Source: Methylococcaceae bacterium (GTDB lineage Bacteria; Pseudomonadota; Gammaproteobacteria; Methylococcales; Methylomonadaceae). From it: 41,972 bases of DNA. Positions within the stretch are counted from its first letter, which is position 1; every line of letters begins with the position of its first letter. Below the pieces are notes generated by a model that saw nothing but the letters and a program-made list of their open reading frames with translations, was not told the origin of the DNA and did not search any database. Location: the NCBI GenBank assembly GCA_947505105.1, contig CANNKG010000022.1, positions 1 to 41,972 on the forward strand. The letters are read 5' to 3'. This document shows, piece after piece, positions 18,118 through 27,593 of this stretch. The position numbers and the translations under genes are program-made.

Positions 18118-19623
18118 TTATTTGGGTTCAAAGGTCATTAAATAGCCGCAATGATCCGAAACGCGTCCGTAATAGTCGTCGGTAAATAACACTTCACCGG
18201 CAGTCACTTTTAACGAACTATGCTTGTTCATGAAGATATAATCAATTCGATAATCATCCGCCAGATAATGGCTCCAGTATGGATCATTGACACGGAAGAT
18301 TTTTTCAAAAATTCCTTGCCGTTCAGCAGCTAAAAATTGATCTTCATATTCGTTTGATTGTACGACTAATTGATATCCGACTGAACCCGCCGCGATATTA
18401 AAATCTCCGCACAATAACGTTGCTTTTACGGCTCGGGAATGTGTGGTCGCTGCCCATTCACTGAGACGTTTAAATTGTCCTGCAAAACCGTCTTCCCACC
18501 AACTCAGGTGAGCAGAAAATACATTCAGCGCACCGATGCCGGGGACGTTAATTTGGGCATTGACGACTTTGCGTGAATGGATGCTATATATATCAGCCGA
18601 TTCCGAGACATAACGCGCGTCGTGGTTAGACATCGGATAACGGCTTAATATTGCAACGCCTTCGCGGTATTTGTCGAAGCCCATGTGCGACCAGTCGGTA
18701 TGCAGATTAAACGGTTTTGGCAAGCGGTCGTTAATGATGCGCGCCGAATTGGAATTCCAGTCGCCCTGACCGTTATTCCAAAGTTCTGCAACTTCCTGCA
18801 AACAGACAATATCCACCTGAAGATCATCAATCGCTTTGGCTATTTGAGAAAACTTATGATCTTGATGCTCTTCCTGGTAACAATGCAGATTTAAAATCAT
18901 AACCTTTAACGGTTTATGGCGTGCTGCATAGTTTTGCCCGTAGTTATTATCCCACCAGACTCGATTTTTGCTATAGCCGGCTATACAGTATTGCAGACGA
19001 AAGGCGTGCGTGACATTGATTCGCCCTTTCCACAGTTCGACCTGCCCTCGATTAAGGCCTTTGGACGGACTGAGTAGTTTTTTATTGTGGGCGCTTTTTC
19101 TAAAATGACAGGGCGTTTGATGGACATGCGACCAATTATCGGTCGTCCAATGAATAATGACTTTTTCTAGTTCCAGCGTTGGATCGACTGCGACGCTAAT
19201 CGACATAAATTTACGTTCGGAAACCAGTTTGTCACTAAAGCCGATATTTAATAATTGCAGATCATGCGCCAGACGTATGCCTGAATTGGCCGGGCTCAGG
19301 TAATTTAAGCCATTATGGTGATCTTGAAATTCTTTGCCTAATGCGCGATAACGCAGACTAAAGCTGATATTACCCGGTAATGCGGTTGCGGGTGTTTGTT
19401 GGATACGGGTTGTGACTTGCCAATATTCTTTGGACGAGTCGATGCGACTGTGAAACAAAGCAGGTAAAACATGCCAAATCCCATCAGCTCCTGACCATAG
19501 AACGTCCACCTGCTTGTCATAGCTGAGATTTTCGACCACCATAAAAAAGTTCAGCGTCTGTTGCTGAACTTCGTTGTCTCTCGTGACGATATTCTCGACA
19601 TAAAGTAGTTGAATCTTATCCAT
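18118..19623 (-). CDS. tandem CBM21-like modules plus endonuclease/exonuclease/phosphatase domain
   Basis: A protein of 501 residues. Two starch/glycogen-binding (CBM21-like) modules appear in tandem: about residues 6-108 (ENLSYDKQVDVLW to DHHNGLNY) and 122-232 (IIHWTTDNW to WWDNNYGQNY, the family's closing WDNN-NY block). Residues 240-500 are an EEP (DNase I/exonuclease III/phosphatase) domain with all metal and catalytic motifs: NLHCYQ, LQE (Glu277), GDFN (Asp407, Asn409), RIDYIF (Asp461) and SDH (Asp490, His491). It should be an active phosphohydrolase held on an alpha-glucan. No signal peptide is seen. AGAGGACG precedes the ATG. It follows the GH57 gene by 42 bases. Confidence 0.85.
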   Translation of the reverse strand: MDKIQLLYVENIVTRDNEVQQQTLNFFMVVENLSYDKQVDVLWSGADGIWHVLPALFHSRIDSSKEYWQVTTRIQQTPATALPGNISFSLRYRALGKEFQDHHNGLNYLSPANSGIRLAHDLQLLNIGFSDKLVSERKFMSISVAVDPTLELEKVIIHWTTDNWSHVHQTPCHFRKSAHNKKLLSPSKGLNRGQVELWKGRINVTHAFRLQYCIAGYSKNRVWWDNNYGQNYAARHKPLKVMILNLHCYQEEHQDHKFSQIAKAIDDLQVDIVCLQEVAELWNNGQGDWNSNSARIINDRLPKPFNLHTDWSHMGFDKYREGVAILSRYPMSNHDARYVSESADIYSIHSRKVVNAQINVPGIGALNVFSAHLSWWEDGFAGQFKRLSEWAATTHSRAVKATLLCGDFNIAAGSVGYQLVVQSNEYEDQFLAAERQGIFEKIFRVNDPYWSHYLADDYRIDYIFMNKHSSLKVTAGEVLFTDDYYGRVSDHCGYLMTFEPK

Positions 19624-19665
19624 CCATCGTCCTCTTTAAGTGATGCATTAGGGTAGCGTCTGAAT

Positions 19666-21261
19666 TTATTGGGCCACGTAATCTCGAAAATCTAATTCCG
19701 GAAAAATATTATCCATAATTTCCAAGGCGCTCAAATAACGTTCGTTAATATTGTTTTTACGAATACTATCATGTAAATAATTAAAGCGCGCCAAGTGATC
19801 GGTAATCCGTTTTCGGGCATATTCGATCGTGGTACCCGATTTCATGATAAATGGCCAATCGGAGGCTTGCGCCAATAACACTGAACGAGCCGCCTGATTC
19901 AGGGCACGCATTTGTAAATCGGTCAAGGTAAATTTAGCAAGATCCGTGCTCAATTGCTCCAATTGCAATTCGGCTTTATGCAGGAGCGGATAAATCCAGA
20001 CATTGGTCTCATTGATCCAGTAGCTCGAATAGCCCTGATCCCCCCAGGTCGAGGCAGAAGGAAGTGTCGATTGTTGCTCCGGATACTGTTGCAGGTAATC
20101 GCCGGGACTGACCAATTGCACGTCAGAATCCTCGCGCGCAGCAATTCTAATCAGTGCCTCCAACCAGTTAGGACCTTCAAACCACCAGTGCCCGAATAAT
20201 TCCGCATCAAAGGGTGTGACAATAATCGCTGGACGATCCATTTCGGTGCTTTGTTGATCGATTTTCTGACGGCATTTTTCAATAAAATCTTCGGCATGTG
20301 CTTGCGCTTTTAAGAGTGCCTGTCGAGGCTGATAAATATCTTTCGGCGTGTCGCCCCCGGTGACACGATAATACTTGATGCCGGTATTAATTCTGATGGT
20401 GTTATCGAGAATATAGGGCGCAATGTAATCCAGTGGCATATCAAAGCCGAGGTCGCGGTAGTATTCACGATAATCGAAATCGCCCGGATAACCCTCTTTA
20501 GCGCTCCACACCTGCTGCGACAAAGATAGTTCGCGTGCAAACGCTGCCACGCCATTTGTGCAGTCCAGGGGCGCATAAACACCATAACGGGGCGTTTCGT
20601 TCGCAAACAGCACACCATGAGCATCGACAAAAAAATACTCGATGCCCTGCTCTTTTAAAATAGCCTCCAAGCCTTGATAATAGCCACATTCGGGGAGCCA
20701 AAAACCCTTAGGTTTAAAACCTAAATTGGTATTAAAAACATCAATACCAGTTTTTATCTGATTGCGTACCGCAATTTCGCTGACATTCAATAACGGTAGA
20801 AAGCCATGAGTTGCGGCGCAGGTAATTAATTCGAGTCGGCCACTTGCCTCATGTTTACTGAAAGCCGCAAGTAAATCGCAGGAATACTGTTGTTGATAAA
20901 CTTGTAAGATCTTGCGAAAAAAGCGACGATACAGTCGAGCCAGTTTGGCGAATTGCGGCTGTTCCGCACGCGTTCTAATAACTTCTTTGTCCGCAAGTTC
21001 CAACAGATGCTGCAAATAATGCAGATAGCGGTTTTGAAGTAGTTCATCCCGCAACATCGTGACCAAGGGAGGAGACAGCGATAAGGTTAATCGATAGTCA
21101 ATACGATCCACAGTCAGTCGATCAAGCATGCTAATCAACGGAACATAACACTCGGTAATGGCCTCAAACAGCCAATTTTCCTCAAAAAAACTTTCATGTT
21201 CCGGATGGTGTACATAAGGAAGGTGGGCATGCAGAATAATACTCAGAAATCCTTTGGCCAT
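19666..21261 (-). CDS. GH57 glycoside hydrolase, glucan-branching type
   Basis: A protein of 531 residues, the usual length of GH57 1,4-alpha-glucan branching enzymes. Conserved regions: HAHLPY (11-16), the nucleophile block GFWLPECGY with Glu191, and the acid/base block TPFDAELFGHWWFEG with Asp352; the C-terminal helical domain ends near DWPFIMKSG. Such enzymes cut an alpha-1,4 chain and rejoin it through alpha-1,6, building branched glycogen-like polymer. It begins 5 bases after the DUF4912 gene, so co-translation is likely. The family also has amylase and alpha-galactosidase members; the length and the motifs favour branching activity. Confidence 0.9.
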   Translation of the reverse strand: MAKGFLSIILHAHLPYVHHPEHESFFEENWLFEAITECYVPLISMLDRLTVDRIDYRLTLSLSPPLVTMLRDELLQNRYLHYLQHLLELADKEVIRTRAEQPQFAKLARLYRRFFRKILQVYQQQYSCDLLAAFSKHEASGRLELITCAATHGFLPLLNVSEIAVRNQIKTGIDVFNTNLGFKPKGFWLPECGYYQGLEAILKEQGIEYFFVDAHGVLFANETPRYGVYAPLDCTNGVAAFARELSLSQQVWSAKEGYPGDFDYREYYRDLGFDMPLDYIAPYILDNTIRINTGIKYYRVTGGDTPKDIYQPRQALLKAQAHAEDFIEKCRQKIDQQSTEMDRPAIIVTPFDAELFGHWWFEGPNWLEALIRIAAREDSDVQLVSPGDYLQQYPEQQSTLPSASTWGDQGYSSYWINETNVWIYPLLHKAELQLEQLSTDLAKFTLTDLQMRALNQAARSVLLAQASDWPFIMKSGTTIEYARKRITDHLARFNYLHDSIRKNNINERYLSALEIMDNIFPELDFRDYVAQ

Positions 21262-21266
21262 AATGA

Positions 21267-21932
21267 TTAGTATTGATTTATATAATTTGGAAGCGGTTGA
21301 TGTGGACCCGCAATACTGACTTGATTAAACAACATGGCTTGCGGTTCCACCTGCGGCAATACCCAGGATTCGAAGTTTTGTGGGAAATCAGTTCTGGCGC
21401 GTGGAAGATGAATATGGTTCGAATAGGCAAGTTCTGCAAAAGCATTTTCGATACTGGGCTTACCGAGCGTCGCCGAATAACTCCCAATCGCCTTTTGGGT
21501 TGGTAAGCGAATCTTCTGCTGCATACGCGGTTGAGCCACCTGAATGTCAAACCAGTTTTGATGCGGTGTTTCAATGTCGATAAAATGCGCTTGATTATAA
21601 ATACGTAAGGTCAGGGGTTCAGGATCGGGTACTTTAAGATCCGTCTGGGCAATGTGTTGCTCAGGAATATGCCAATAGGCATATAGATGCTCAGGGTCTA
21701 CCGGTAAGATGACCAATTTTGGTTGATCCTCCGGGGTAATGCAGGGACTAAAATTACGGCTAATTTCTTCGCTAATGGCCAATAATTCGTTGGACTTAAA
21801 TTTAGACGGTAAGACTGGAGAAGCGATTGAAATTTCAGGGGCAAATTTCTGATTAATATCCTGACAAATTTCAAGCATTTCATCTGAGGAAATGCCAAGC
21901 GAGGAATTAAATCTTGAATGTAAAAAAGCCAT
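21267..21932 (-). CDS. DUF4912 domain protein
   Basis: A protein of 221 residues. The N-terminal part holds a twice-seen short segment (MLEICQDINQKFAPEIS and LLAISEEISRNFSPCIT), probably two copies of a small helix motif. From about residue 85 to 195 it matches DUF4912: LVILPVDPEHLYAYWHI, LRIYNQ, then FDIQV and SYSATLG. This Ig-like domain of unknown role is often coded next to GH57 and other alpha-glucan genes. AAGGA stands just before the ATG. It is the first gene of the four-gene cluster and probably serves as a partner or carbohydrate-binding helper. Confidence 0.82.
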   Translation of the reverse strand: MAFLHSRFNSSLGISSDEMLEICQDINQKFAPEISIASPVLPSKFKSNELLAISEEISRNFSPCITPEDQPKLVILPVDPEHLYAYWHIPEQHIAQTDLKVPDPEPLTLRIYNQAHFIDIETPHQNWFDIQVAQPRMQQKIRLPTQKAIGSYSATLGKPSIENAFAELAYSNHIHLPRARTDFPQNFESWVLPQVEPQAMLFNQVSIAGPHQPLPNYINQY

Positions 21933-22058
21933 CGTCCTTAAAATCTAGGAGTATTACCTTATCAAAAAAATGCATCCATGCCCCGAAATGCAGCCATGTA
22001 TCCTTCTATCCCGATATTAACGTCACTGCATACATTGCTTAGTGCTGGGACTCTAAAC

Positions 22059-22079
22059 CTTGCAGATCATTTTTGCAAG
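22059..22079. promoter_or_regulatory. inverted repeat upstream of the DUF4912-GH57 cluster
   Basis: CTTGCA (22059-22064) and TGCAAG (22074-22079) form an inverted repeat about 130 bases before the DUF4912 start. The surrounding 21933-22200 is AT-rich intergenic DNA without an ORF and must contain the promoter of the cluster. The repeat is a weak candidate for an operator or leader hairpin. Confidence 0.25.
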
Positions 22080-22200
22080 AAATTTAAAAATAATAAACTT
22101 ACCTGATAATGTTTTTGTTCCAATTATGAATAACCTATCCACATAAATGGTTCATTTATTTTTAATTACTTGATTTTGAAAAATAAAAAAAGCCGGTTTC

Positions 22201-22968
22201 CTAGTGTGGCCTGAACACCATAAAACCTCGTTGACGTTTAAAAAAATGCTCAAAATTGACATCTACGACCTTTCGGTTTGGGGCGTCGGAATCTGCATGG
22301 CGAAAGTACACACCGGTCGGTTTATGGATCAATATGCCGACATGGTTCACATCCAGTCCTGGGCGATCAGAATAAATTCCAATGTAATCGCCGTTTTTTA
22401 AACGATGTAAGATTTCAGTATTGATTTTATTGGCGGGAATATAATTGACGACCCGTTCCGAAATCGGAATGTCGGGAAGCAGGGTTTTGGTCGCGCCATC
22501 ATTGAGTTTTTTGAGCGCTTGTAAACTCGCCTCTTGACCAACCAAGGCAGTAACATCTTCGATCAACACAGTATTGTTTTGCAGCCAATCGGTAAAAAAA
22601 TGTTTGCGTTGATAATAATCCACTTCACCAGCGTGATATCGAACGGTTACTAGTTGTTCAGGAATCTCATCCAATGTGGAGGATAGTCGCATGGCCTCGA
22701 CATATTCAATAAAGGTCATGCAATCGACCGCATCCCAACGTATCGTGAACTGTTCAGCTACTGTGGCACTGCCAACTAATGTATTTGCCTGATAACGGGT
22801 ATTTAAAAAATGTGTCGAAATGAAGGCCACTCGCTCGCCCGGATCAACAATATGCTGCGCCTCGCCGAGCATTTCGTTCATAGTCGTTGCCGACCATTGG
22901 CTTAGAGGGGCTGCCGCAATATTCGCTGTTAAGCACAGCGGACAGAGGCTCAAAAACAGTTTTAACAT
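22201..22968 (-). CDS. DUF1460 (N-acetylmuramoyl-L-alanine amidase-like) exported protein
   Basis: A protein of 255 residues with a clear signal peptide (MLKLFLSLCPLCL..., cleavage likely after ANIAAA). The mature part matches DUF1460, a cysteine-hydrolase fold of the NlpC/P60-like superclan: the likely nucleophile is Cys in RWDAVDCMTFIEY and the likely His is in VNHVGILI. Related proteins act on cell-wall peptides, so a periplasmic muropeptide role is probable but not shown. The start is ATG 22968, which leaves 10 bases after waaC; the longer frame from TTG 23013 would bury the signal peptide and overlap waaC. Confidence 0.8.
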   Translation of the reverse strand: MLKLFLSLCPLCLTANIAAAPLSQWSATTMNEMLGEAQHIVDPGERVAFISTHFLNTRYQANTLVGSATVAEQFTIRWDAVDCMTFIEYVEAMRLSSTLDEIPEQLVTVRYHAGEVDYYQRKHFFTDWLQNNTVLIEDVTALVGQEASLQALKKLNDGATKTLLPDIPISERVVNYIPANKINTEILHRLKNGDYIGIYSDRPGLDVNHVGILIHKPTGVYFRHADSDAPNRKVVDVNFEHFFKRQRGFMVFRPH

Positions 22969-22978
22969 GGATAAAACG

Positions 22979-23980
22979 TTAACGTGCCAGTAATAACTTA
23001 TGTGCCAAATCAATCACGGCTTCGGGGGGGATTTCCGCAATTGAAAAATCCTGTTTATTAAGCTTATAAGGATTGACGATTGAAGGAGATTTTAAAACTT
23101 TGTTGATATCGGTTTGATAGACACGACTGATCGGTGTGGGTCCAAACAGGGTAATCGAGGGTTTATTCATGCCCCAAGCCATGTGCGTCGGACCAGTATC
23201 ATTGCCGATCACTAAATCGACTTGAGCCAATAATGCTTTCAAGCTATTCAAATCAAGTTTCGGCAATATTTTTACCCGGTCACTGCGCGCGGCAAGCCAT
23301 TCGGCGGCTTGGTATTCCGCGTCATTGCCCCATATTACTAAAGCCTGATGCGGCAACTGATTAATGACCGACAAAAACAGCTCTTTCGGATAATTTCGAC
23401 TTGGCCAGGTCGAGCCCGTCACATAGAGAATATTCGGTTGATCAGCGGCGAGATATTTTTCGAACGAGATTTCCGGAGTCGCAAAAAACAGAAAAGGCTG
23501 TTTAGCCTGAATTTGTGCGCTGGAAACCTTAAAACCCAAGGGTTCGGTAATAACCTGAACATTTCGATCAATACTATTGCTCGCGTAGGAACAACTGACC
23601 TGATACTGATAAAATCGGGCGGCCATACTTTCGCGGATTGAATTTTTGTCAAAGCCCGCACGATTGTTACCCATTAGAACCGCCGTCAATGCCGACTTAA
23701 TAAGCCCCTGGGCATCGATGACCCAGTCGTACTGAGACTTACCAAAATTATGAATTTTTCGAATTTCAGCAAAAATGCCCAATTTATTTTGTTTGAGGGC
23801 TTTTAAATTAACCGTTAATACCTGATTAATATCGGGATTATGCCGTAATAAACCCGCAAAACGCTCTTCTACGACCCAATCAATTTGGAGTTCCGGGTAT
23901 TGTTGCTTAAGAAATTGCAAAGCTACCATTGCATGTACTATATCGCCCAGTGCTGAAAGTTTTACAATAGCAATTTTCAT
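22979..23980 (-). CDS. waaC: lipopolysaccharide heptosyltransferase I
   Basis: A GT9 glycosyltransferase of 333 residues that adds the first heptose to Kdo of the LPS inner core at the cytoplasmic face of the inner membrane. Typical blocks are KLSALGDIVHAMVAL at the N-terminus, DAQGLIKSAL, GSTWPSRNYP, and VIGNDTGPTHMAWG with LFGPT near the C-terminus for ADP-heptose binding. It leads the small operon with the DUF1460 gene. The intergenic 23981-24207 separates it from the divergent signalling genes. Confidence 0.9.
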   Translation of the reverse strand: MKIAIVKLSALGDIVHAMVALQFLKQQYPELQIDWVVEERFAGLLRHNPDINQVLTVNLKALKQNKLGIFAEIRKIHNFGKSQYDWVIDAQGLIKSALTAVLMGNNRAGFDKNSIRESMAARFYQYQVSCSYASNSIDRNVQVITEPLGFKVSSAQIQAKQPFLFFATPEISFEKYLAADQPNILYVTGSTWPSRNYPKELFLSVINQLPHQALVIWGNDAEYQAAEWLAARSDRVKILPKLDLNSLKALLAQVDLVIGNDTGPTHMAWGMNKPSITLFGPTPISRVYQTDINKVLKSPSIVNPYKLNKQDFSIAEIPPEAVIDLAHKLLLAR

Positions 23981-24207
23981 TATATTTATTTCATTCTAAA
24001 ATGGTAATTCATAACATGTTTTTGACTGGGTGGCGCGATCAAAAATGTTGGAAAGGTATCGTTCGCGTATCATAACAGATTAACCCTGTCGAGACAGGAG
24101 GATTCAGTCGCTTGAGTTATTCTGTATGTTGTAAGCGTGCAAATTGATGGGGTTCCATTAAATCCGGATTAGATGACTATGATTTATTTATGTATTTTAG
24201 GCGCGCC
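23981..24207. other. divergent intergenic region with small hairpin
   Basis: No ORF is visible. The region separates divergent waaC and the REC-PAS gene, so it must hold both promoters. A compact hairpin CCTGTC-GA-GACAGG lies at 24085-24098, directly followed by AGGAGGA-like purines. I could not place a convincing sigma-70 or sigma-54 promoter by eye. Confidence 0.4.
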
Positions 24208-25053
24208 ATGAGTGAACACTCTCTCGCCGCTAGAACCTTATTATTGGTCGATGATGAACCTAATATTATTAATGCGCTAAAGCGGACTTTCCGCCGCGAG
24301 GGTTATATCATTCTGACCGCTAACAGTGGCCCAGAGGGACTCGAAATCCTTGCCAATCATGACGTGCATGTGATTCTTTCAGATCAGCGGATGCCCGAAA
24401 TGACCGGAGTGGAGTTTTTACGCAACGTGAAGGATTTATATCCCAAAACGATACGGATAGCGCTTTCGGGCTATACTGATCTTGAATCAATTACCAGCGC
24501 AATTAATGAAGGCGCTATTTATAAATTTCTGACTAAGCCCTGGGATGATGAGCAATTACGCGACAATGTCCGTAAATCGTTTGCTCATTATGAGATGGAA
24601 AGTGAAAATCTCCGTTTGACCGCCGACCTCCAGAAAGTAAATGAACAACTTTCTATATTGAATCAGAATCTAGAGCAGAAGGTGCTCGAAAAATCGCGCG
24701 AGATCAATTTAAATATGCATTTATTGCAAATTTCCCAGGAAATTCTGGAACATTTACCCGTTGGCGTGTTGGGCGTGGATGAGCAAGGCATGATTGCACT
24801 TTCCAATCGACGGGCGGATGCCTTGCTGCATAACGATAATGGCGAGAGTTTGCTCGGCTCATATATCATGCACTATCTCCCGGCGGAGTTACTCACTTGT
24901 GTTGATGATTCCGATGCCCATACATGTCAAAGCAGGTTTTTTGAATTACCAAATGGCGTTTCCTTACAGGTCACTATTAGCCCCATGGGAGTCAGCAGTC
25001 GTTCAAATGGCAAAATCATTGTGATTTCCACTCATCACTACCCTTTACCATGA
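24208..25053 (+). CDS. response regulator with PAS-like output
   Basis: A protein of 281 residues. Residues 8-125 are a REC domain with acidic pocket VDDEPN and phosphorylation site Asp59 (LSDQRMPEM), then SGYTDL and KPWDDEQL of the RpfG-type REC group. A coiled coil (about 130-170) leads to a PAS-like domain (about 178-265: LEHLPVGVLGVDEQGMIALSNR). No DNA-binding or enzymatic output domain is present. The start at 24208 is chosen because the in-frame ATG at 24190 has no ribosome site, though neither is strong. Its stop overlaps the HDOD start (ATGA). Confidence 0.87.
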   Translation: MSEHSLAARTLLLVDDEPNIINALKRTFRREGYIILTANSGPEGLEILANHDVHVILSDQRMPEMTGVEFLRNVKDLYPKTIRIALSGYTDLESITSAINEGAIYKFLTKPWDDEQLRDNVRKSFAHYEMESENLRLTADLQKVNEQLSILNQNLEQKVLEKSREINLNMHLLQISQEILEHLPVGVLGVDEQGMIALSNRRADALLHNDNGESLLGSYIMHYLPAELLTCVDDSDAHTCQSRFFELPNGVSLQVTISPMGVSSRSNGKIIVISTHHYPLP

Positions 25054-25892
25054 GCACAGTTGTCGAAACGTCCTTGGCAAATCACTTGTCGCGCTTGAAT
25101 GAGTTACCCTCATTATCAGCGCTATTGCTTGAAGCCTTGCAATTGCTGAATAGTGGTTACGATGCTCACGAACTCGCCGAAAAAATCGGGCAAGATCCTC
25201 CAATGACGGCTAAAATTTTACGTATTGCTAATTCGCCGTTTTACGGGCGGGCACGCCAAATTTCGTCATTAGCGGATGCCATTGTGTTACTGGGACGTAA
25301 TCAAATTGGTGACTTATTGTTGAGTGTTTGTTTTACAAATATCATTCCCAGCAGAATTGAAAATGTCGACTATTCGTTCTTCTGGAATCACTGCCTAGCC
25401 GTCGCCAATTGCACCCGTAAGCTGGGATTGGTTTGCGACATTGAATCGGATATGGCGTTTACGGCAGGACTATTGCACGACATTGGGCGATTAATCATGA
25501 TTACCCTCTATACCGAGCAATATCGAGCCCTATTTGACGATTCCGCATTAGCGCTTCACTACTTAGGAGAGCAGGAACGTGCGCTCTTGGGATTCGATCA
25601 CGCTCAAATCGGCGGACACGTTGCTAAAATGTGGAATTTTCCGCCCGAAATTCAGGAAGCCATCGAGCAGCATGAGCAACCTCCTTCGCCGAGAACGGCT
25701 ATTTCGCTTAGTGCGCTAATCTATACGGCTAATTTACTCGTCTATCAGGCGCAACAGGCTGAAAATGGCAACGAAGCGCTGCAGCAAGCGATTTTGGATG
25801 CGCTTGAATTGTTGGCGGTTTCGACTGAGCAGGCGTCATGCATTGCTCAGGATAGTCTGACTTATGCCGATCATATTACCGCTTTACTCTAG
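25050..25892 (+). CDS. HDOD domain signalling protein
   Basis: A protein of 280 residues filled by an HDOD domain: LPSLSALLLEALQLL, the helix DPPMTAKILRIANSPFYG that defines the family, and AFTAGLLHDIGRLIM. HDOD proteins are non-phosphodiesterase relatives of HD-GYP and act in signalling, motility and stress control, usually with a response regulator. It overlaps the REC-PAS gene by four bases and so is translationally coupled to it; the pair probably forms one signalling unit. Confidence 0.92.
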   Translation: MSTVVETSLANHLSRLNELPSLSALLLEALQLLNSGYDAHELAEKIGQDPPMTAKILRIANSPFYGRARQISSLADAIVLLGRNQIGDLLLSVCFTNIIPSRIENVDYSFFWNHCLAVANCTRKLGLVCDIESDMAFTAGLLHDIGRLIMITLYTEQYRALFDDSALALHYLGEQERALLGFDHAQIGGHVAKMWNFPPEIQEAIEQHEQPPSPRTAISLSALIYTANLLVYQAQQAENGNEALQQAILDALELLAVSTEQASCIAQDSLTYADHITALL

Positions 25893-25907
25893 TCTTTAGG
25901 AGCACGT

Positions 25908-27587
25908 ATGTGTAAAGAACCCGGAACGGCTACGGAAAATGCTGAATCAAAACCGATTGTCCTCCTGGTGGATGATAACCCGCTCAATATTGATGTGCTC
26001 GCCAATGCCTTAACAAACAAATATCAAATTAAGGTTGCGAACAATGGTCTACGGGCGCTGGAACTGGTGCAGGGTAAAACGCCTCCAGCCTTGGTATTGC
26101 TGGACATCATGATGCCCGATATGGATGGCTATGAGGTTTGTTTGCAGATAAAAGCCTTGCCGATACTCTCTCGAATCCCGATAATTTTTGTCAGCGCGAT
26201 GACCAGCACGGCTAACAAGGTCTATGGGTTTTCAATTGGCGCGGCTGACTATATCACCAAACCTTTTGACGTCGAAGAGGTCAAGGCCAGAGTGGCAATA
26301 CATTTGGAATTAAGTCGTTTACAACACCATTTTGAACAAGCGCTAAGTCAACGAACTTCCGCACTGAAAGAGAGCCGCGAGAAATACCGGATTCTCGCCG
26401 AATATTCACCGAATTGGGAGTATTGGCTTAATCAGCAAAGCGAATATCTCTATGTATCGCCCGCGTGCGTTGAAGTATCTGGTTATCAACCTGAGGAATT
26501 CATCACCAATGCCGGGTTGATGCGCAGTATTGTGCATCCGGATGATCTGACGCTATGGGATGCGCATGTATTGTCCGAGAGCAGTATTGTCAGCGCGATG
26601 GAACCTGCACTCAATCTACGCATCATCAATCAGCGCGGTGATGTACGCTGGATAGAGCACATCTGTAAACCGGTATTGGACGAGAATGGACAGTATTTAG
26701 GTTCAAGAGGCACTAATCGAGATATTACCGAGCGAAAATTAAGCAGGGCCGAATTGCAACTGGCGCGGCATCAGATTCAGGAAGTTCAAAATCAATTGGT
26801 CCAATCCGAAAAAATGGCCTCGATTGGTCAATTGGCGGCAGGGGTCGCACATGAAATCAATAATCCAATCGGTTATATCAGTTCAAATTTAGTCTCGCTT
26901 AAAGGCTATCTGGAAGATTTATTCGGACTGATATCGCTGTACGAAGCGAATGAAGCAAACGGTATCGATGCAGAACTTTTACAGCAAATTCAAAACTTCA
27001 AGCAGCAAATCGATCTGGAATTTTTGAAAACCGATATGCTGGATTTACTCAGTGAATCGCGTGAAGGAGCGATGCGCGTCAAAAAAATTGTGCATGATCT
27101 CAAAGATTTTTCTCATGTGGGCGGTGATGATGATTGGCAATGGGTGAATCTACATGTCGGGCTTGAAAGTACCTTAAATATCGTGCACAACGAAATCAAA
27201 TATAAAGCGCGAGTCGTAAAGGAGTTTGCGGATATTCCTGATATTAATTGTTTGCCACATCAATTGAATCAAGTGTTTATGAATTTGCTAGTCAATGCTG
27301 CCCATGCGATTGAAAAAGATGGCATTATTACCGTTCGTACCCGTTTGCAGGATTCAAAGGTATTAGTGGAAGTCAGTGATAATGGCAGCGGAATTTCACC
27401 TCAGCATTTGAATAAAATCTTCGACCCATTTTTTACGACCAAGCCCGTTGGAAAAGGAACCGGCTTGGGGCTTTCAGTATCGTATAACATCATTAAAAAA
27501 CATAATGGCGAAATTCAGGTTATCAGTAAACCGGGCGAAGGGACTACGTTTAGAATTCTATTACCCATCAATAATGCAGCGGCATAA
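25908..27587 (+). CDS. REC-PAS-histidine kinase
   Basis: A soluble protein of 559 residues. REC at about 17-135 with Asp66 ([11 protein letters not shown]); PAS at about 155-290 ([20 protein letters not shown], ending RDITERK); dimerisation helix with H-box [14 protein letters not shown] (His near 316); and HATPase with N-box [41 protein letters not shown]. An N-terminal receiver before the kinase marks it as an intermediate in a phosphorelay. TAGGAG 6 bases upstream of the ATG is a strong ribosome site. It lies 15 bases after the HDOD gene. Confidence 0.92.
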   Translation: MCKEPGTATENAESKPIVLLVDDNPLNIDVLANALTNKYQIKVANNGLRALELVQGKTPPALVLLDIMMPDMDGYEVCLQIKALPILSRIPIIFVSAMTSTANKVYGFSIGAADYITKPFDVEEVKARVAIHLELSRLQHHFEQALSQRTSALKESREKYRILAEYSPNWEYWLNQQSEYLYVSPACVEVSGYQPEEFITNAGLMRSIVHPDDLTLWDAHVLSESSIVSAMEPALNLRIINQRGDVRWIEHICKPVLDENGQYLGSRGTNRDITERKLSRAELQLARHQIQEVQNQLVQSEKMASIGQLAAGVAHEINNPIGYISSNLVSLKGYLEDLFGLISLYEANEANGIDAELLQQIQNFKQQIDLEFLKTDMLDLLSESREGAMRVKKIVHDLKDFSHVGGDDDWQWVNLHVGLESTLNIVHNEIKYKARVVKEFADIPDINCLPHQLNQVFMNLLVNAAHAIEKDGIITVRTRLQDSKVLVEVSDNGSGISPQHLNKIFDPFFTTKPVGKGTGLGLSVSYNIIKKHNGEIQVISKPGEGTTFRILLPINNAAA

Positions 27588-27593
27588 ATACCT

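Noticed and set aside
22185-22205. GCC-GGC stem with T run after the DUF1460 gene (minus strand)
   Set aside because: The T run is good but the stem pairs only three bases, too weak to call a terminator.
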